This document shows positions 47,501-55,083 of a stretch of 64,000 nt of DNA, in pieces. The stretch lies in NCBI RefSeq assembly GCF_009909615.1, contig NZ_WWNE01000003.1, positions 347,183 to 411,182 of the forward strand, read 5' to 3'. A program made the position numbers and the translations under genes. The notes under the pieces are model-generated. The model saw only the letters and a list, made by a program, of their open reading frames with translations, was not told where the DNA came from and searched no databases. The DNA comes from Acidiluteibacter ferrifornacis. GTDB taxonomy: Bacteria; Bacteroidota; Bacteroidia; Flavobacteriales_E; Vicingaceae. How positions within the stretch are numbered: the stretch's first letter is position 1; each line of letters opens with the position of its first letter.

Positions 47501-50500
47501 CCTCGAAATTTTTCTTTCACATCGATTTCAATCACTTTTTGTTCCTTTTTCAAAGCAATCCACTCTTTTTTGAGCACTTTATCACCCAACACTAATTCAT
47601 ATAGCACCTTTGCGTCAGTAGCTCTGGAGCCAATTACAAATTGGGCTTTATCACCTACCTCTACTTTATTGGTCAGTTGCTTCACCCAAAAAACGGAAGC
47701 CACTGTCGGACATTTATCCTTCAGACTAAAAATGGTAAAATACCGCTCCTGCTTTATTTCATCACCGTTCTCATCTGTAGCTAAGATGTTCAATTTATAG
47801 GTTCCACTCGCTAATTCCGAAGGCAGTTGGAGTAATTCATTGGAAGAACCCTTCGCATCCACCACTCGCTTTTCTACTCCCAACAAACTAGGGTCTATTT
47901 CATTTTCACGATAAGCAAAATGAGGGAATTCACTTCTAAAAGCTGTTTCTTCCAACTGAATCTGCTCAGGAATTTCCCAATACCTTTGCTTGTAAACTTG
48001 TTCTGATGCTTTCAACAACTCAATTGAATACTCGATATTGGCAGCTACTGGCTCATTAGAGTAATTAGTGGTTTTAAAGGTGAATCCTTTCAATTGGTTC
48101 ACTTCTATTTCTTTTCCTAAATCAACTTGTAGTTGATACGACTTCGTTCCAATACTAACTGAGGTTGTCGAGCTCTGGGTTTCTCCATTAATATCCATCA
48201 CATCTGCCACCACCTCGTAAGTGAATGTTGATGTGCTATTCGTTGGCGCTTTCGCTAAGAACCTCACTTCAAATTCTCCGGCCGCATTTGTACTTACTTT
48301 TCCTTTGGCTATTTCTGCTTCATTATTTTGTGATGGAGGGAATCTTCTCCAACCATAATAGTGATAATATGGTATTATTTCTCGGCGAGTTACGCGATAA
48401 CTCACTTCTGCATCCGTTAAGTTCGATCCAGAATACGCGATGGCTTTTCCTACTACTGCAACTGAATCGTTCAACTTAAAATTCCCTTTTGCAGGATCAA
48501 ACTTCACTTCAAATTGTGGGCGCTTATACTCTTCTACCGAAAAGCCATGTTGTCCAAGGTCTGTTTTTAATCGGTAGTAACCGGTTAATCCGCCTACAGG
48601 CAATTGAAAAGAACCACTAAATGAGCCATATTGGTTTGCTTTTACATCAATAGAAGCCACTTTCTTATAGTTGACATCCATCAACTCCACAGTGCTACTA
48701 TAACTCGTATTTAGTTTTACTTCCTTTTCTTTAGAGTCTATCACAATCCCCTTAAAGTAGACCGTTTGACCAGGTCGATAAATGGCTCGATCCGTGAAAA
48801 AATTAACACGAGTATTCCACTTCTCTGTATTAGATCGATAATTATTATAACTGTAAATACTTTGAGAATACAAGCTATCCTTTCCATTCTTGAACACAAT
48901 AGAAATACTTCTATTATAAGTATTCCCAATTGCCACAAATCCATTGGCATCTGTTTTGAATTTTCCAACCTTCCCTAAATTCGAGCTATAGTTTCTATCT
49001 TGATACACCTCTAAATCAACACCTCCGATCGGATGACCATTTTTACGGCTTAGAACATATATTTCTATTCCTCCATTCGTATTGTTCTGTTGGATAAAAC
49101 TCATCTCTGACACCCACATTTCTGTAAAAGAAATGGATTCCATATTAGAAAAATCAGCTTTAGAAGAAGACATCAAGTAATAATGACCTGTAGGCAATCC
49201 TTTTTGAGAAAACTCTGTCGTATGCTGTCGCAAATCTTCCTGCCCCGAAAAGTTTATTATCCAACTATGGACCATTTTCGAATCCAACAACTTTCGTTTT
49301 TGCTCATTGTAGTTCATATTCTCAGAAATTCTTCCAAAAGGAGAAACCACAATTCGGTAATACATAGTTGAAACATTTCGCCAAGTTGCTTTAAACAACA
49401 TGGGCGTATTTGGCAATTGAGCTGATTCCAACTCAATTTGATGGGATGGCATTTTTAATTGATTCAGCAATGCACGACACTGAACTGCTCCGTAGCTATT
49501 AGAATATAGCTTGATGTGCTCTTCACAAAGTGTAGCCGCTTCTTTTAATTTATTTTTATGAATACTTGCTGTATCAGAATCGTACATCTGCTTATAGTAT
49601 TTAGCAATTTCAAAAGCAGTTCTAGCAGACTCCGGATTACTTTCTAATGTTTCATGCAAAGAAGCAATCGCTCTAAAATAAAGCGCATCAATTCCATCTC
49701 CTTGGAAATAGGTTTTTGCAAATTGCAATCGCTTTATAGTCGCATCAGTCAATGCCGTCAAGTTATCTTCCTCTAATAAAAAGGCTGTCCATTCTTGGTA
49801 TAATTTCAGCGCTTTCCATTCATTCGAAAAAGTGTCAGTGGTTTGGAATACAGCTTTTACAAATTCCTCATTGGATGAAAACACAACAGAGTCTTCAATA
49901 GTGAATACATCAATTGGATCAGTTAAACTGGCTTGTCCTGATGAATAAAAATCGATAGCTCTTTTGACCAACAAATCGTACAGAAATCGTTGCACTTCTT
50001 TCTCCTCGTCATAATTAACCGTTTGCTCTGTCAAAATCGGTTCAAAATAATTAATAGGTGTACGCTTTAACTTTTCACTTTCTGTTAAAGAAGCGTCGTA
50101 GTGAATCTGTATGCGCTTAACAATGGTTTTTAAATCCCACGTTTTAATATCATCCGTAGGTTCGCCTTGAATCTCGGTTCGCTGATTGAATTTCCAACTG
50201 TTTTGCTGATAGTAATTCAGATAAATCGAGCCTAAAGTAGAATGAAAAATAGCCGAAAGTGGGTAACTGTATTGTTTCGTTTTTTGTTCTAAGTCGATGA
50301 TTGTTTTTTCTAAACTTTCTTCGGTAAACGAATTACTCAACCGAGCAATGTATAAAGTGGCTTTATACACTTGATTGTAATTTTGAGTTTTTTCCGCATT
50401 GTTTAAGATTTGCTCCACCTTTCGGGCAGCAGTTTTATCAAGGCCTACCATCAATAGAGAATCGACTTCAACCCACTCCTTTTTGTAGTCTCCAAAAGAC

Positions 50501-50604
50501 TTATAAACAATTAAATCCTTCTGTTCCGGTTTAGAATTGGTCCATGCAATTAAGCCCGTTAATGACAAAACCAATCCCAATAAAATCAAATATTTTAAAC
50601 GCAT
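44578..50604 (-). CDS. Alpha-2-macroglobulin family protein with intact thioester motif
   Basis: A 2008-residue envelope protein of the bacterial alpha-2-macroglobulin family, which traps attacking proteases. A single N-terminal hydrophobic segment (residues 5-22) anchors or exports it. Macroglobulin-like beta domains occupy roughly residues 350-1150, including MG2 (NFFTDRAIYRPGQTVYFKGIVID) and a carboxypeptidase-regulatory-like segment. A low-complexity stretch near 1180-1240 could be the bait region, followed by the A2M domain (YKFMAMAHTTDLKIGT). The thioester motif CAEQ is Cys1463-Gln1466 in YPYECAEQTF, within an alpha/alpha toroid. A C-terminal receptor-type beta domain ends the chain. 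No pbpC partner is nearby. Confidence 0.93.
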   Translation of the reverse strand: MRLKYLILLGLVLSLTGLIAWTNSKPEQKDLIVYKSFGDYKKEWVEVDSLLMVGLDKTAARKVEQILNNAEKTQNYNQVYKATLYIARLSNSFTEESLEKTIIDLEQKTKQYSYPLSAIFHSTLGSIYLNYYQQNSWKFNQRTEIQGEPTDDIKTWDLKTIVKRIQIHYDASLTESEKLKRTPINYFEPILTEQTVNYDEEKEVQRFLYDLLVKRAIDFYSSGQASLTDPIDVFTIEDSVVFSSNEEFVKAVFQTTDTFSNEWKALKLYQEWTAFLLEEDNLTALTDATIKRLQFAKTYFQGDGIDALYFRAIASLHETLESNPESARTAFEIAKYYKQMYDSDTASIHKNKLKEAATLCEEHIKLYSNSYGAVQCRALLNQLKMPSHQIELESAQLPNTPMLFKATWRNVSTMYYRIVVSPFGRISENMNYNEQKRKLLDSKMVHSWIINFSGQEDLRQHTTEFSQKGLPTGHYYLMSSSKADFSNMESISFTEMWVSEMSFIQQNNTNGGIEIYVLSRKNGHPIGGVDLEVYQDRNYSSNLGKVGKFKTDANGFVAIGNTYNRSISIVFKNGKDSLYSQSIYSYNNYRSNTEKWNTRVNFFTDRAIYRPGQTVYFKGIVIDSKEKEVKLNTSYSSTVELMDVNYKKVASIDVKANQYGSFSGSFQLPVGGLTGYYRLKTDLGQHGFSVEEYKRPQFEVKFDPAKGNFKLNDSVAVVGKAIAYSGSNLTDAEVSYRVTRREIIPYYHYYGWRRFPPSQNNEAEIAKGKVSTNAAGEFEVRFLAKAPTNSTSTFTYEVVADVMDINGETQSSTTSVSIGTKSYQLQVDLGKEIEVNQLKGFTFKTTNYSNEPVAANIEYSIELLKASEQVYKQRYWEIPEQIQLEETAFRSEFPHFAYRENEIDPSLLGVEKRVVDAKGSSNELLQLPSELASGTYKLNILATDENGDEIKQERYFTIFSLKDKCPTVASVFWVKQLTNKVEVGDKAQFVIGSRATDAKVLYELVLGDKVLKKEWIALKKEQKVIEIDVKEKFRGGFRVNLLMVYDNRSFNQSMEYTVPYSNKQLNVKLSTFRNVTEPGNKEAWSLTVTDVEKKSVQAEVLASMYDQSLDVFQANSWNFFPYSNNYSRSNWQSDQYFRRVSAANYFEPKGNNLPSPLNYKGLNFFGFEGDRQYYNRNYGVQYDAAMSFSKGEVYAEEVQSMAVRSVSDADVEVVEKESMTNPTSVPTTPPSIRSDFRETAFFYPHLETNEDGTVDFTFTMPDALTRYKFMAMAHTTDLKIGTTLEEIVAQKELMVMPNPPRFFREGDTLVFKTKMANISDKEQEVAATIAFFDALTMKPINLLAKDKANKKMTISSKGNEVVSWQITIPKGLQAVTYKIIGESKTHSDGEERTIPVLTNRMLVTETLPLPMNGKGSKQFTFDKLVNNTSSTLTNERFTIEYTSNPAWYAIQALPYLMEYPYECAEQTFSRLYANTIATHIANSDPKIKRVFEIWRQYQPDALLSNLEKNQELKALVIEETPWLRNAKDESERKRRLGELFQLDKMERELSRATKKLVQMQYSSGAWPWFDGGRENRYITQHIVSGFGHLKQLGMIDFEKNTELRQMLDKAIAYLDAELKADYDRLIYHKADLSKKQISSFQIQYFYARSFFIEKEISSVNKVAFDYYYKQSKQYWLDYSLQLRGMIALSANRYKDVEVAKTIMKAAKDIAIYNDEMGMYWKDNRRGYYWNQAPIETQALMIEAFDEVLDDKTSLELLKVWLLKQKQTQDWKTTKATADACYALLLKGTDVLTMENTVSLIVGDQQLDPANDPSLKTEAGTGYFKKSWTGGDVSPKMGNITVKKSNEGVAWGAAYWQYFEDLDKITFAETPLKLEKELFIEVRTNSGKQLQKVTEKTPIKLGDKVIVRVELRSDRDLEFVHLKDMRASGFEPINVISSYKYQDGLGYYESTKDAATNFFISYLRKGVYIFEYELRANISGQFSNGITQVQCMYAPEFTSHSNGVRVTIK

Positions 50605-50629
50605 AAATCAATTTTTTTCAATCCTTTAT

Positions 50630-50637
50630 CAAAGATA
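50630..50637 (-). promoter_or_regulatory. Putative -7 promoter box for the macroglobulin gene
   Basis: TATCTTTG on the minus strand, 25 bases before the ATG at 50604. No matching -33 TTG. Confidence 0.4.
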
Positions 50638-50683
50638 GTTCCAATATTAGGATCTCTTTAACATTTTTGTTGAAGCAATAAAG

Positions 50684-50691
50684 TATCTTTG
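50684..50691 (+). promoter_or_regulatory. Putative -7 promoter box for the response regulator
   Basis: TATCTTTG, 31 bases before the ATG at 50723. It is divergent from the identical box of the macroglobulin gene 46 bases away. Confidence 0.4.
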
Positions 50692-50722
50692 AAATACCTA
50701 CTAAACGATTTTTTGATTCTGT

Positions 50723-51157
50723 ATGCTAAAAAACAATAATAGTTCCAACCAGATTTGCTTACTAATTACTGACGACGATTTAGATGATCAGTTGCTAATG
50801 CGTAATGCTATTGAAGAAAATAGTTGGTGTGGAGATCACCAGTTTTTTAATGATGGAGAAGAGCTATTGACATTCTTAAAAGCGAAGCAACCCACTCAAC
50901 CTACCTTAATACTTCTTGACTTAAATATGCCTAGAAAGAATGGTTGGGAAACATTGAGTGAAATCCAGAAAGATGAAACATTAAAACACATACCAGTTTT
51001 AATATTCACAACCTCTAATATTCAATCTGACATCGCAAGAGCTTATAAAATAGGAAGTAACACTTATTTTACAAAGCCAGACCTTTATAGCGATTTGGTT
51101 GAAACCATTAAATGCATTAAAGAATACTGGAACATGAAGGCAAGTCTAGTGGTATAA
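50723..51157 (+). CDS. Single-domain response regulator (receiver only)
   Basis: A 144-residue CheY-like receiver. The acidic pocket is Asp17-Asp19 in ITDDDLDD, the phosphoacceptor is Asp66 in LLDLNMP, the switch Thr96/Thr97 lies in LIFTTSN, and Lys118 is in YFTKP. No output domain follows, so it acts through protein contacts in a phosphorelay, like Rcp1-type regulators. No histidine kinase is encoded nearby, so its partner is an orphan elsewhere. The amino-terminal Asn/Ser-rich lead-in is not conserved. Confidence 0.93.
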   Translation: MLKNNNSSNQICLLITDDDLDDQLLMRNAIEENSWCGDHQFFNDGEELLTFLKAKQPTQPTLILLDLNMPRKNGWETLSEIQKDETLKHIPVLIFTTSNIQSDIARAYKIGSNTYFTKPDLYSDLVETIKCIKEYWNMKASLVV

Positions 51158-51169
51158 CACCACATTTCC

Positions 51170-51775
51170 TTATTCAATTTTAGGTAGGCCAATTTTATAT
51201 TTAACAGAGATTAGCCTAATGGTAATAATTATCATAATTGTAGTTACCACATTTACCTCAAAAGATACATTAAATCTTTCAAGCAATAAAAAAACAGAGG
51301 CACCAATAATACATGCGGTCGCATAAATCTCATTTCTAAAAATAAGAGGAATATCATTCACCAAAATATCACGTATAACTCCTCCCAACACAGCAGAAAA
51401 AGTGCCCATTATTACGGCCACAATTGGACTAACATCAAGAATTAAAGCTTTTTGCAATCCCAAAATTGTAAACACCCCAATTCCCACAGTATCAAAAAAG
51501 AAAAGCGTCTTCCGTAATTTCAATACGTGCCTTTTGAATAAATAGGTGACCGCTACTGCCAGAATAATAATGAACAAATAATAGGTGTCTCTAACCCAAC
51601 TTACTGGAGCTACTCCCAATAATAGATCACGAACTGTTCCTCCACCTACTGCAGTAATAAAACCCAAAAAAAGAGCTCCAAAAAGGTCTAATTTATTTTT
51701 CGAAGCAGAAATTACTCCACTTATGGCGAACACGAATGTACCAATTAGATCTAAAGAGAATAAAATTTGATTCAT
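51170..51775 (-). CDS. Trimeric intracellular cation (TRIC) channel family protein, UPF0126
   Basis: A 201-residue integral membrane protein with two copies of the UPF0126 domain. Each copy carries a glycine-rich GGG-x-(V/I)RD signature: GGGTVRDLLLG in the first, GGVIRDILVNDIP in the second. About seven transmembrane helices are expected. Bacterial homologues form trimeric potassium-permeable channels. I chose the ATG at 51775; the frame is open to 51901, but that would translate through a terminator and part of tRNA-Leu. Confidence 0.9.
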   Translation of the reverse strand: MNQILFSLDLIGTFVFAISGVISASKNKLDLFGALFLGFITAVGGGTVRDLLLGVAPVSWVRDTYYLFIIILAVAVTYLFKRHVLKLRKTLFFFDTVGIGVFTILGLQKALILDVSPIVAVIMGTFSAVLGGVIRDILVNDIPLIFRNEIYATACIIGASVFLLLERFNVSFEVNVVTTIMIIITIRLISVKYKIGLPKIE

Positions 51776-51822
51776 AGAGATGAGTGTATTCAAACTAAAA
51801 GTGGTTGATGAAATTACTAAAT

Positions 51823-51857
51823 AAAAAAGCTCCTTGCCTGAAAGACAAGGAGCTTTT
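51823..51857 (-). terminator. Terminator of tRNA-Leu
   Basis: AAAAGCTCCTTG and CAAGGAGCTTTT form a 12-bp stem with a nine-base loop; on the minus strand the T run follows. It begins six bases after the tRNA-Leu 3' end and separates it from the TRIC gene. Confidence 0.8.
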
Positions 51858-51862
51858 CTTCG

Positions 51863-51944
51863 TACCCGGAGCCGGAGTCGAACCGGCACGCCCGAAGGCA
51901 CAGGTGTTTGAGACCAGCGCGTCTACCAATTCCGCCATCCGGGC
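51863..51944 (-). tRNA. tRNA-Leu (CAA)
   Basis: A class II tRNA on the minus strand: acceptor GCCCGGA/TCCGGGT with discriminator A, D arm with AATTGGTAGACG, anticodon loop CTCAAAC (anticodon CAA), long variable arm GCC-TTCG-GGC, and T arm GCCGG-TTCGACT-CCGGC. The length is 82 nt and CCA is not encoded. The anticodon stem CTGGT/ACCTG has one T-T mismatch at the second pair, which is unusual but leaves the fold intact. Confidence 0.93.
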
Positions 51945-52040
51945 AAGATGTGTTTAGACTCAAACAGAGTGCGAAATTATTCAATACTTTTGACTCTATA
52001 AAACATTTTCAAAAAAAAGTTTATAAACAATCGTGTATTT

Positions 52041-52072
52041 TTTGTGATGCTTTAATTAATTTGATAAATTTG
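52041..52072 (+). promoter_or_regulatory. Promoter of the prs-rplY-pth operon
   Basis: TTTG (52041-52044), 20 bases, then TAAATTTG (52065-52072): an exact match to the Bacteroidota pattern, 38 bases before the prs ATG. Confidence 0.7.
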
Positions 52073-52110
52073 CACCCCTTTAATAAGCTCACAAAAGAAG
52101 GAAAATAAAG

Positions 52111-53043
52111 ATGTCGTCAAAAGTTAAAATTTTTTCAGGTGCTGCTACAAAAGACTTGGCCTTAAAAATTGCTCAGAATTATGGAGTTGATTTAGGGAAA
52201 GCATCTATTAGCACATTTAGTGACGGAGAGTTTCAACCTTCATTAGAAGAATCTGTTCGTGGAGCTGACGTATTTATTGTACAGAGTACTGTTCCTCCTA
52301 CCGATAACTTATTTGAATTATTGTTAATGGTGGATGCTGCAAAGCGTGCATCAGCAAGAAGAATTGTAGCTGTTATTCCTTATTTTGGTTTTGCTCGTCA
52401 AGACAGAAAGGATTCTCCACGTGTACCAATAGGATCTAAATTGGTTGCCAATATGCTTACTGCAGCAGGTGTAACTAGGGTAATGACAATGGATTTACAC
52501 GCAGATCAAATTCAAGGCTTCTTTGAAGTTCCTGTAGATCACTTATTTGCCTCTGCAATCTCCATCCCATTTATAAAGAGCTTAAACCTTCCTAACTTGA
52601 TTATGGCCTCTCCAGATATGGGTGGTTCCAAAAGAGCTTATGCTTATGCTAAACATTTACAGACTGAGGTAGTCGTTTGTTATAAGCAACGAAAAGAGGC
52701 CAATAAGATTGAGCAAATGTTTTTGATAGGGGATGTAGAAGGAAAAGATGTGTTGTTAGTTGATGATATGATTGACACTGCGGGAACATTGACCAAAGCA
52801 GCCGATATTATGATAGAAAAAGGTGCAAATAGCGTAAGAGCATTTTGTACTCATGCTATTTTATCAGGTGAAGCATATAATAGAATAGAAAATTCAAAGC
52901 TTACGGAATTAATAGTTACTGATACTATTCCGCTAAAGCAAGAAAGCAAAAAGATAAAAGTATTATCCGTTTCTGATTTATTCGCGAAAGTGATCTATAA
53001 GGTTCACAATTATGAATCCATCAGTGGATACTTTATTTTTTAA
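52111..53043 (+). CDS. prs: Ribose-phosphate pyrophosphokinase
   Basis: A 310-residue enzyme making PRPP from ribose-5-phosphate and ATP for nucleotide, His and Trp synthesis. FSDGEFQPSLEESVRGADVFIVQS is the amino-terminal ATP/allosteric region, VMTMDLHADQIQGFF the metal-binding loop, and DVLLVDDMIDTAGTL the PRPP-binding signature. The length is normal. It heads a run with rplY (36-base gap) and pth (17-base gap), under the strong upstream promoter. Confidence 0.97.
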   Translation: MSSKVKIFSGAATKDLALKIAQNYGVDLGKASISTFSDGEFQPSLEESVRGADVFIVQSTVPPTDNLFELLLMVDAAKRASARRIVAVIPYFGFARQDRKDSPRVPIGSKLVANMLTAAGVTRVMTMDLHADQIQGFFEVPVDHLFASAISIPFIKSLNLPNLIMASPDMGGSKRAYAYAKHLQTEVVVCYKQRKEANKIEQMFLIGDVEGKDVLLVDDMIDTAGTLTKAADIMIEKGANSVRAFCTHAILSGEAYNRIENSKLTELIVTDTIPLKQESKKIKVLSVSDLFAKVIYKVHNYESISGYFIF

Positions 53044-53079
53044 AAAGTAGTATAAACGTTTTTGTAAATAAGTAGTAAA

Positions 53080-53706
53080 ATGAAATCTGTAGCGTTAGAA
53101 GCTTCTGTAAGAGATAGCATAAGAAATAAAAGCGCCTTGAATCAATTGAGAAAAGAAGGAAATATTCCTGCTGTTCTCTATGGTGGTGAAAACAACACCC
53201 ACCTAACGGTTGAGGAAATTGCTTTTGGTAAATTAATCAATACTCCTGAAGTTCACCTTGTTGAATTGAACTTTGATGGTAAGAAAGTGAAAGCGGTAAT
53301 TAGAGATGTTCAGTTCCACCCGGTAACTGATAAGCCTATCCACATTGACTTCTACGAAGTATTTGAAGATAAGCCAATGACTATGGGTATTCCTGTAAGA
53401 GTAGTTGGTAACTCTATCGGTATTAAAAATGGTGGTAAGAGAAGTGACAAATTAAGAAAATTAGTTTCTAAGGCACTTCCTTCAGACATGCCTGATGTAA
53501 TTGAAGTAGATATCACTAAATTAAGAATTGGACAATCTATTAAGGTACAAGATATCAAAATGGATGGAGTTGAATTCCTTGATACACCAAACGCAGTAGT
53601 TGTAGCTGTTAAAACTTCTAGAGTTGCAGTTAATACTGATGATGAAGAAGAGGAAGAAGAAGGTGCTGAAGCTACTGCAGAGGCTACTGAAGCTGCCGCT
53701 GAATAA
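53080..53706 (+). CDS. rplY: 50S ribosomal protein L25 (CTC-type)
   Basis: A 208-residue L25/Ctc protein that binds 5S rRNA. The N-terminal L25 domain occupies about residues 1-90 (RNKSALNQLRKEGNIPAVLYGG is its signature), and the beta-rich TL5 C-terminal domain about 95-180. The chain ends in an acidic Glu/Ala/Thr tail from residue 187, common in Bacteroidota versions. The location between prs and pth is the usual bacterial order. Confidence 0.96.
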   Translation: MKSVALEASVRDSIRNKSALNQLRKEGNIPAVLYGGENNTHLTVEEIAFGKLINTPEVHLVELNFDGKKVKAVIRDVQFHPVTDKPIHIDFYEVFEDKPMTMGIPVRVVGNSIGIKNGGKRSDKLRKLVSKALPSDMPDVIEVDITKLRIGQSIKVQDIKMDGVEFLDTPNAVVVAVKTSRVAVNTDDEEEEEEGAEATAEATEAAAE

Positions 53707-53723
53707 TTTTAAAATTTCTTACA

Positions 53724-54287
53724 ATGAAATACCTCATTGTAGGTCTTGGAAATATTGGGGCTGAGTATGAAAATACTCGTCACAACATTGGATTCAAAGC
53801 ATTGGATGCACTTGCAAGTGCGTTCAATGCTTCTTTTGTTACTAACCGTTTAGGTGACGTAGCTGAAGTTAAACACAAAGGCCGAACCCTTATTCTATTG
53901 AAGCCATCTACTTTTATGAACTTGAGTGGAAAGGCTGTGAATTATTGGATGCAACAAGAAAAAATACCTTTAGATAAAGTCCTTATTATTACTGATGACA
54001 TTGCATTGGATTTTGGTGTTCTTCGATTGAAACCTAAAGGTAGTGATGGTGGTCATAATGGGTTGAAGAGTATTTTTCAAACCCTGGGAACTCAAGATTA
54101 TTGTAGAATTAGATTTGGTGTTGGCAGTGACTTTGGACGCGGACAACAAGTACAATATGTATTGGGCGAATGGACAAAAGAGCAGCAATTGGACTTACCA
54201 GAACGGTTGGAGCAAACTGTAAAAATGATATTGGCTTTCACTACCACTGCGGTTCAAAGGGTAATGTCAGATTTTAATGGGAAGTGA
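53724..54287 (+). CDS. pth: Peptidyl-tRNA hydrolase
   Basis: A 187-residue esterase that frees tRNA from peptidyl-tRNA dropped by ribosomes. The catalytic His20 lies in TRHNIGF, the KPSTFMNLSGKAV segment carries the conserved Asn, and ITDDIALDFGVLRLKPKGSDGGHNGLKS is the second Pth signature. The length is normal. The stop overlaps the convergent nitrilase gene by 14 bases, and no terminator separates them. Confidence 0.97.
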   Translation: MKYLIVGLGNIGAEYENTRHNIGFKALDALASAFNASFVTNRLGDVAEVKHKGRTLILLKPSTFMNLSGKAVNYWMQQEKIPLDKVLIITDDIALDFGVLRLKPKGSDGGHNGLKSIFQTLGTQDYCRIRFGVGSDFGRGQQVQYVLGEWTKEQQLDLPERLEQTVKMILAFTTTAVQRVMSDFNGK

Positions 54288-55083
54288 TAACCTGAAAGGA
54301 GTCCGCATCCATACCTACCGGAAATTTCATTCTAAAGTCTTCTAGTGCATCTTTTCTCAGAATCACAGATTCTATAACCACCTCACTCGATGGGGCCTTT
54401 AAATAATCTCCTTTAGGATCAATTGCAGTGGAACGACCATTATACTCGATTCCTTTTCCGTCAATCCCAGTTCGATTTACACCAATTACATAAACTTGAT
54501 TTTCAATTGCTCGAGCCAACAATAATTTATCCCAAGCAGTAACCCTAGCTGCAGGCCAATTTGCCACATAAATCAATAAATCATATTCCGAATTAACTCT
54601 ATTTCCTATTACTTTAAACTGATTTCTACTCCAGACAGGAAAGCGCAAATCATAACAAACTAATGGCAAAATTTTCCATCCTTTATAGTTCACGATTAAT
54701 CGTTTGTTGCCAGGAGAAAAATAATCTGTTTCGTTTGCCATTCTAAACAAATGTCGTTTATCGTATTTCTCAATTTGGCCATCGGGAAAAACAAATAATA
54801 GTCGATTGAAGAAGTTCCCACCTTCTTGACATATAAAGCTACCTGTGATTGCAAAATCAAATTCTTTTGCAAAATTGGTCATTGTCTTAACCAACTCACC
54901 ATCCATCGATTGAGCCAGTTGGGAAGAATTCATTGAAAATCCTGAATTGAACATTTCAGGTAAAACAACCAAATCAACTGATCGGTCTAATAGTGACAAC
55001 TGCTTCTCTATCTGCATTAAATTGGCTCGGGAGTTTTCCCAAACTAAATTTAATTGCAAATAAGAGACCGTCAAACTGTTCAT
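54274..55083 (-). CDS. Nitrilase-family omega-amidase (YafV/NIT2-like)
   Basis: A 269-residue carbon-nitrogen hydrolase. The triad is visible: Glu in LPEMFNSGFS, Lys in KYDKRHLF, and Cys in PLVCYDLRFPVWSRN. Close relatives (YafV, NIT2) hydrolyse 2-oxoglutaramate to 2-oxoglutarate. Its start codon abuts the stop of the aminotransferase gene upstream (shared base at 55083), so the two are coupled. This pairing matches methionine salvage in which a glutamine-dependent transaminase produces 2-oxoglutaramate and the amidase removes it. The specific substrate is inferred from family and context. Confidence 0.88.
   Translation of the reverse strand: MNSLTVSYLQLNLVWENSRANLMQIEKQLSLLDRSVDLVVLPEMFNSGFSMNSSQLAQSMDGELVKTMTNFAKEFDFAITGSFICQEGGNFFNRLLFVFPDGQIEKYDKRHLFRMANETDYFSPGNKRLIVNYKGWKILPLVCYDLRFPVWSRNQFKVIGNRVNSEYDLLIYVANWPAARVTAWDKLLLARAIENQVYVIGVNRTGIDGKGIEYNGRSTAIDPKGDYLKAPSSEVVIESVILRKDALEDFRMKFPVGMDADSFQVITSH

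Noticed and set aside
51776-51901. Amino-terminal extension of the TRIC-family protein
   Set aside because: It would be translated from tRNA-Leu and its terminator; the downstream ATG gives a normal family amino end.
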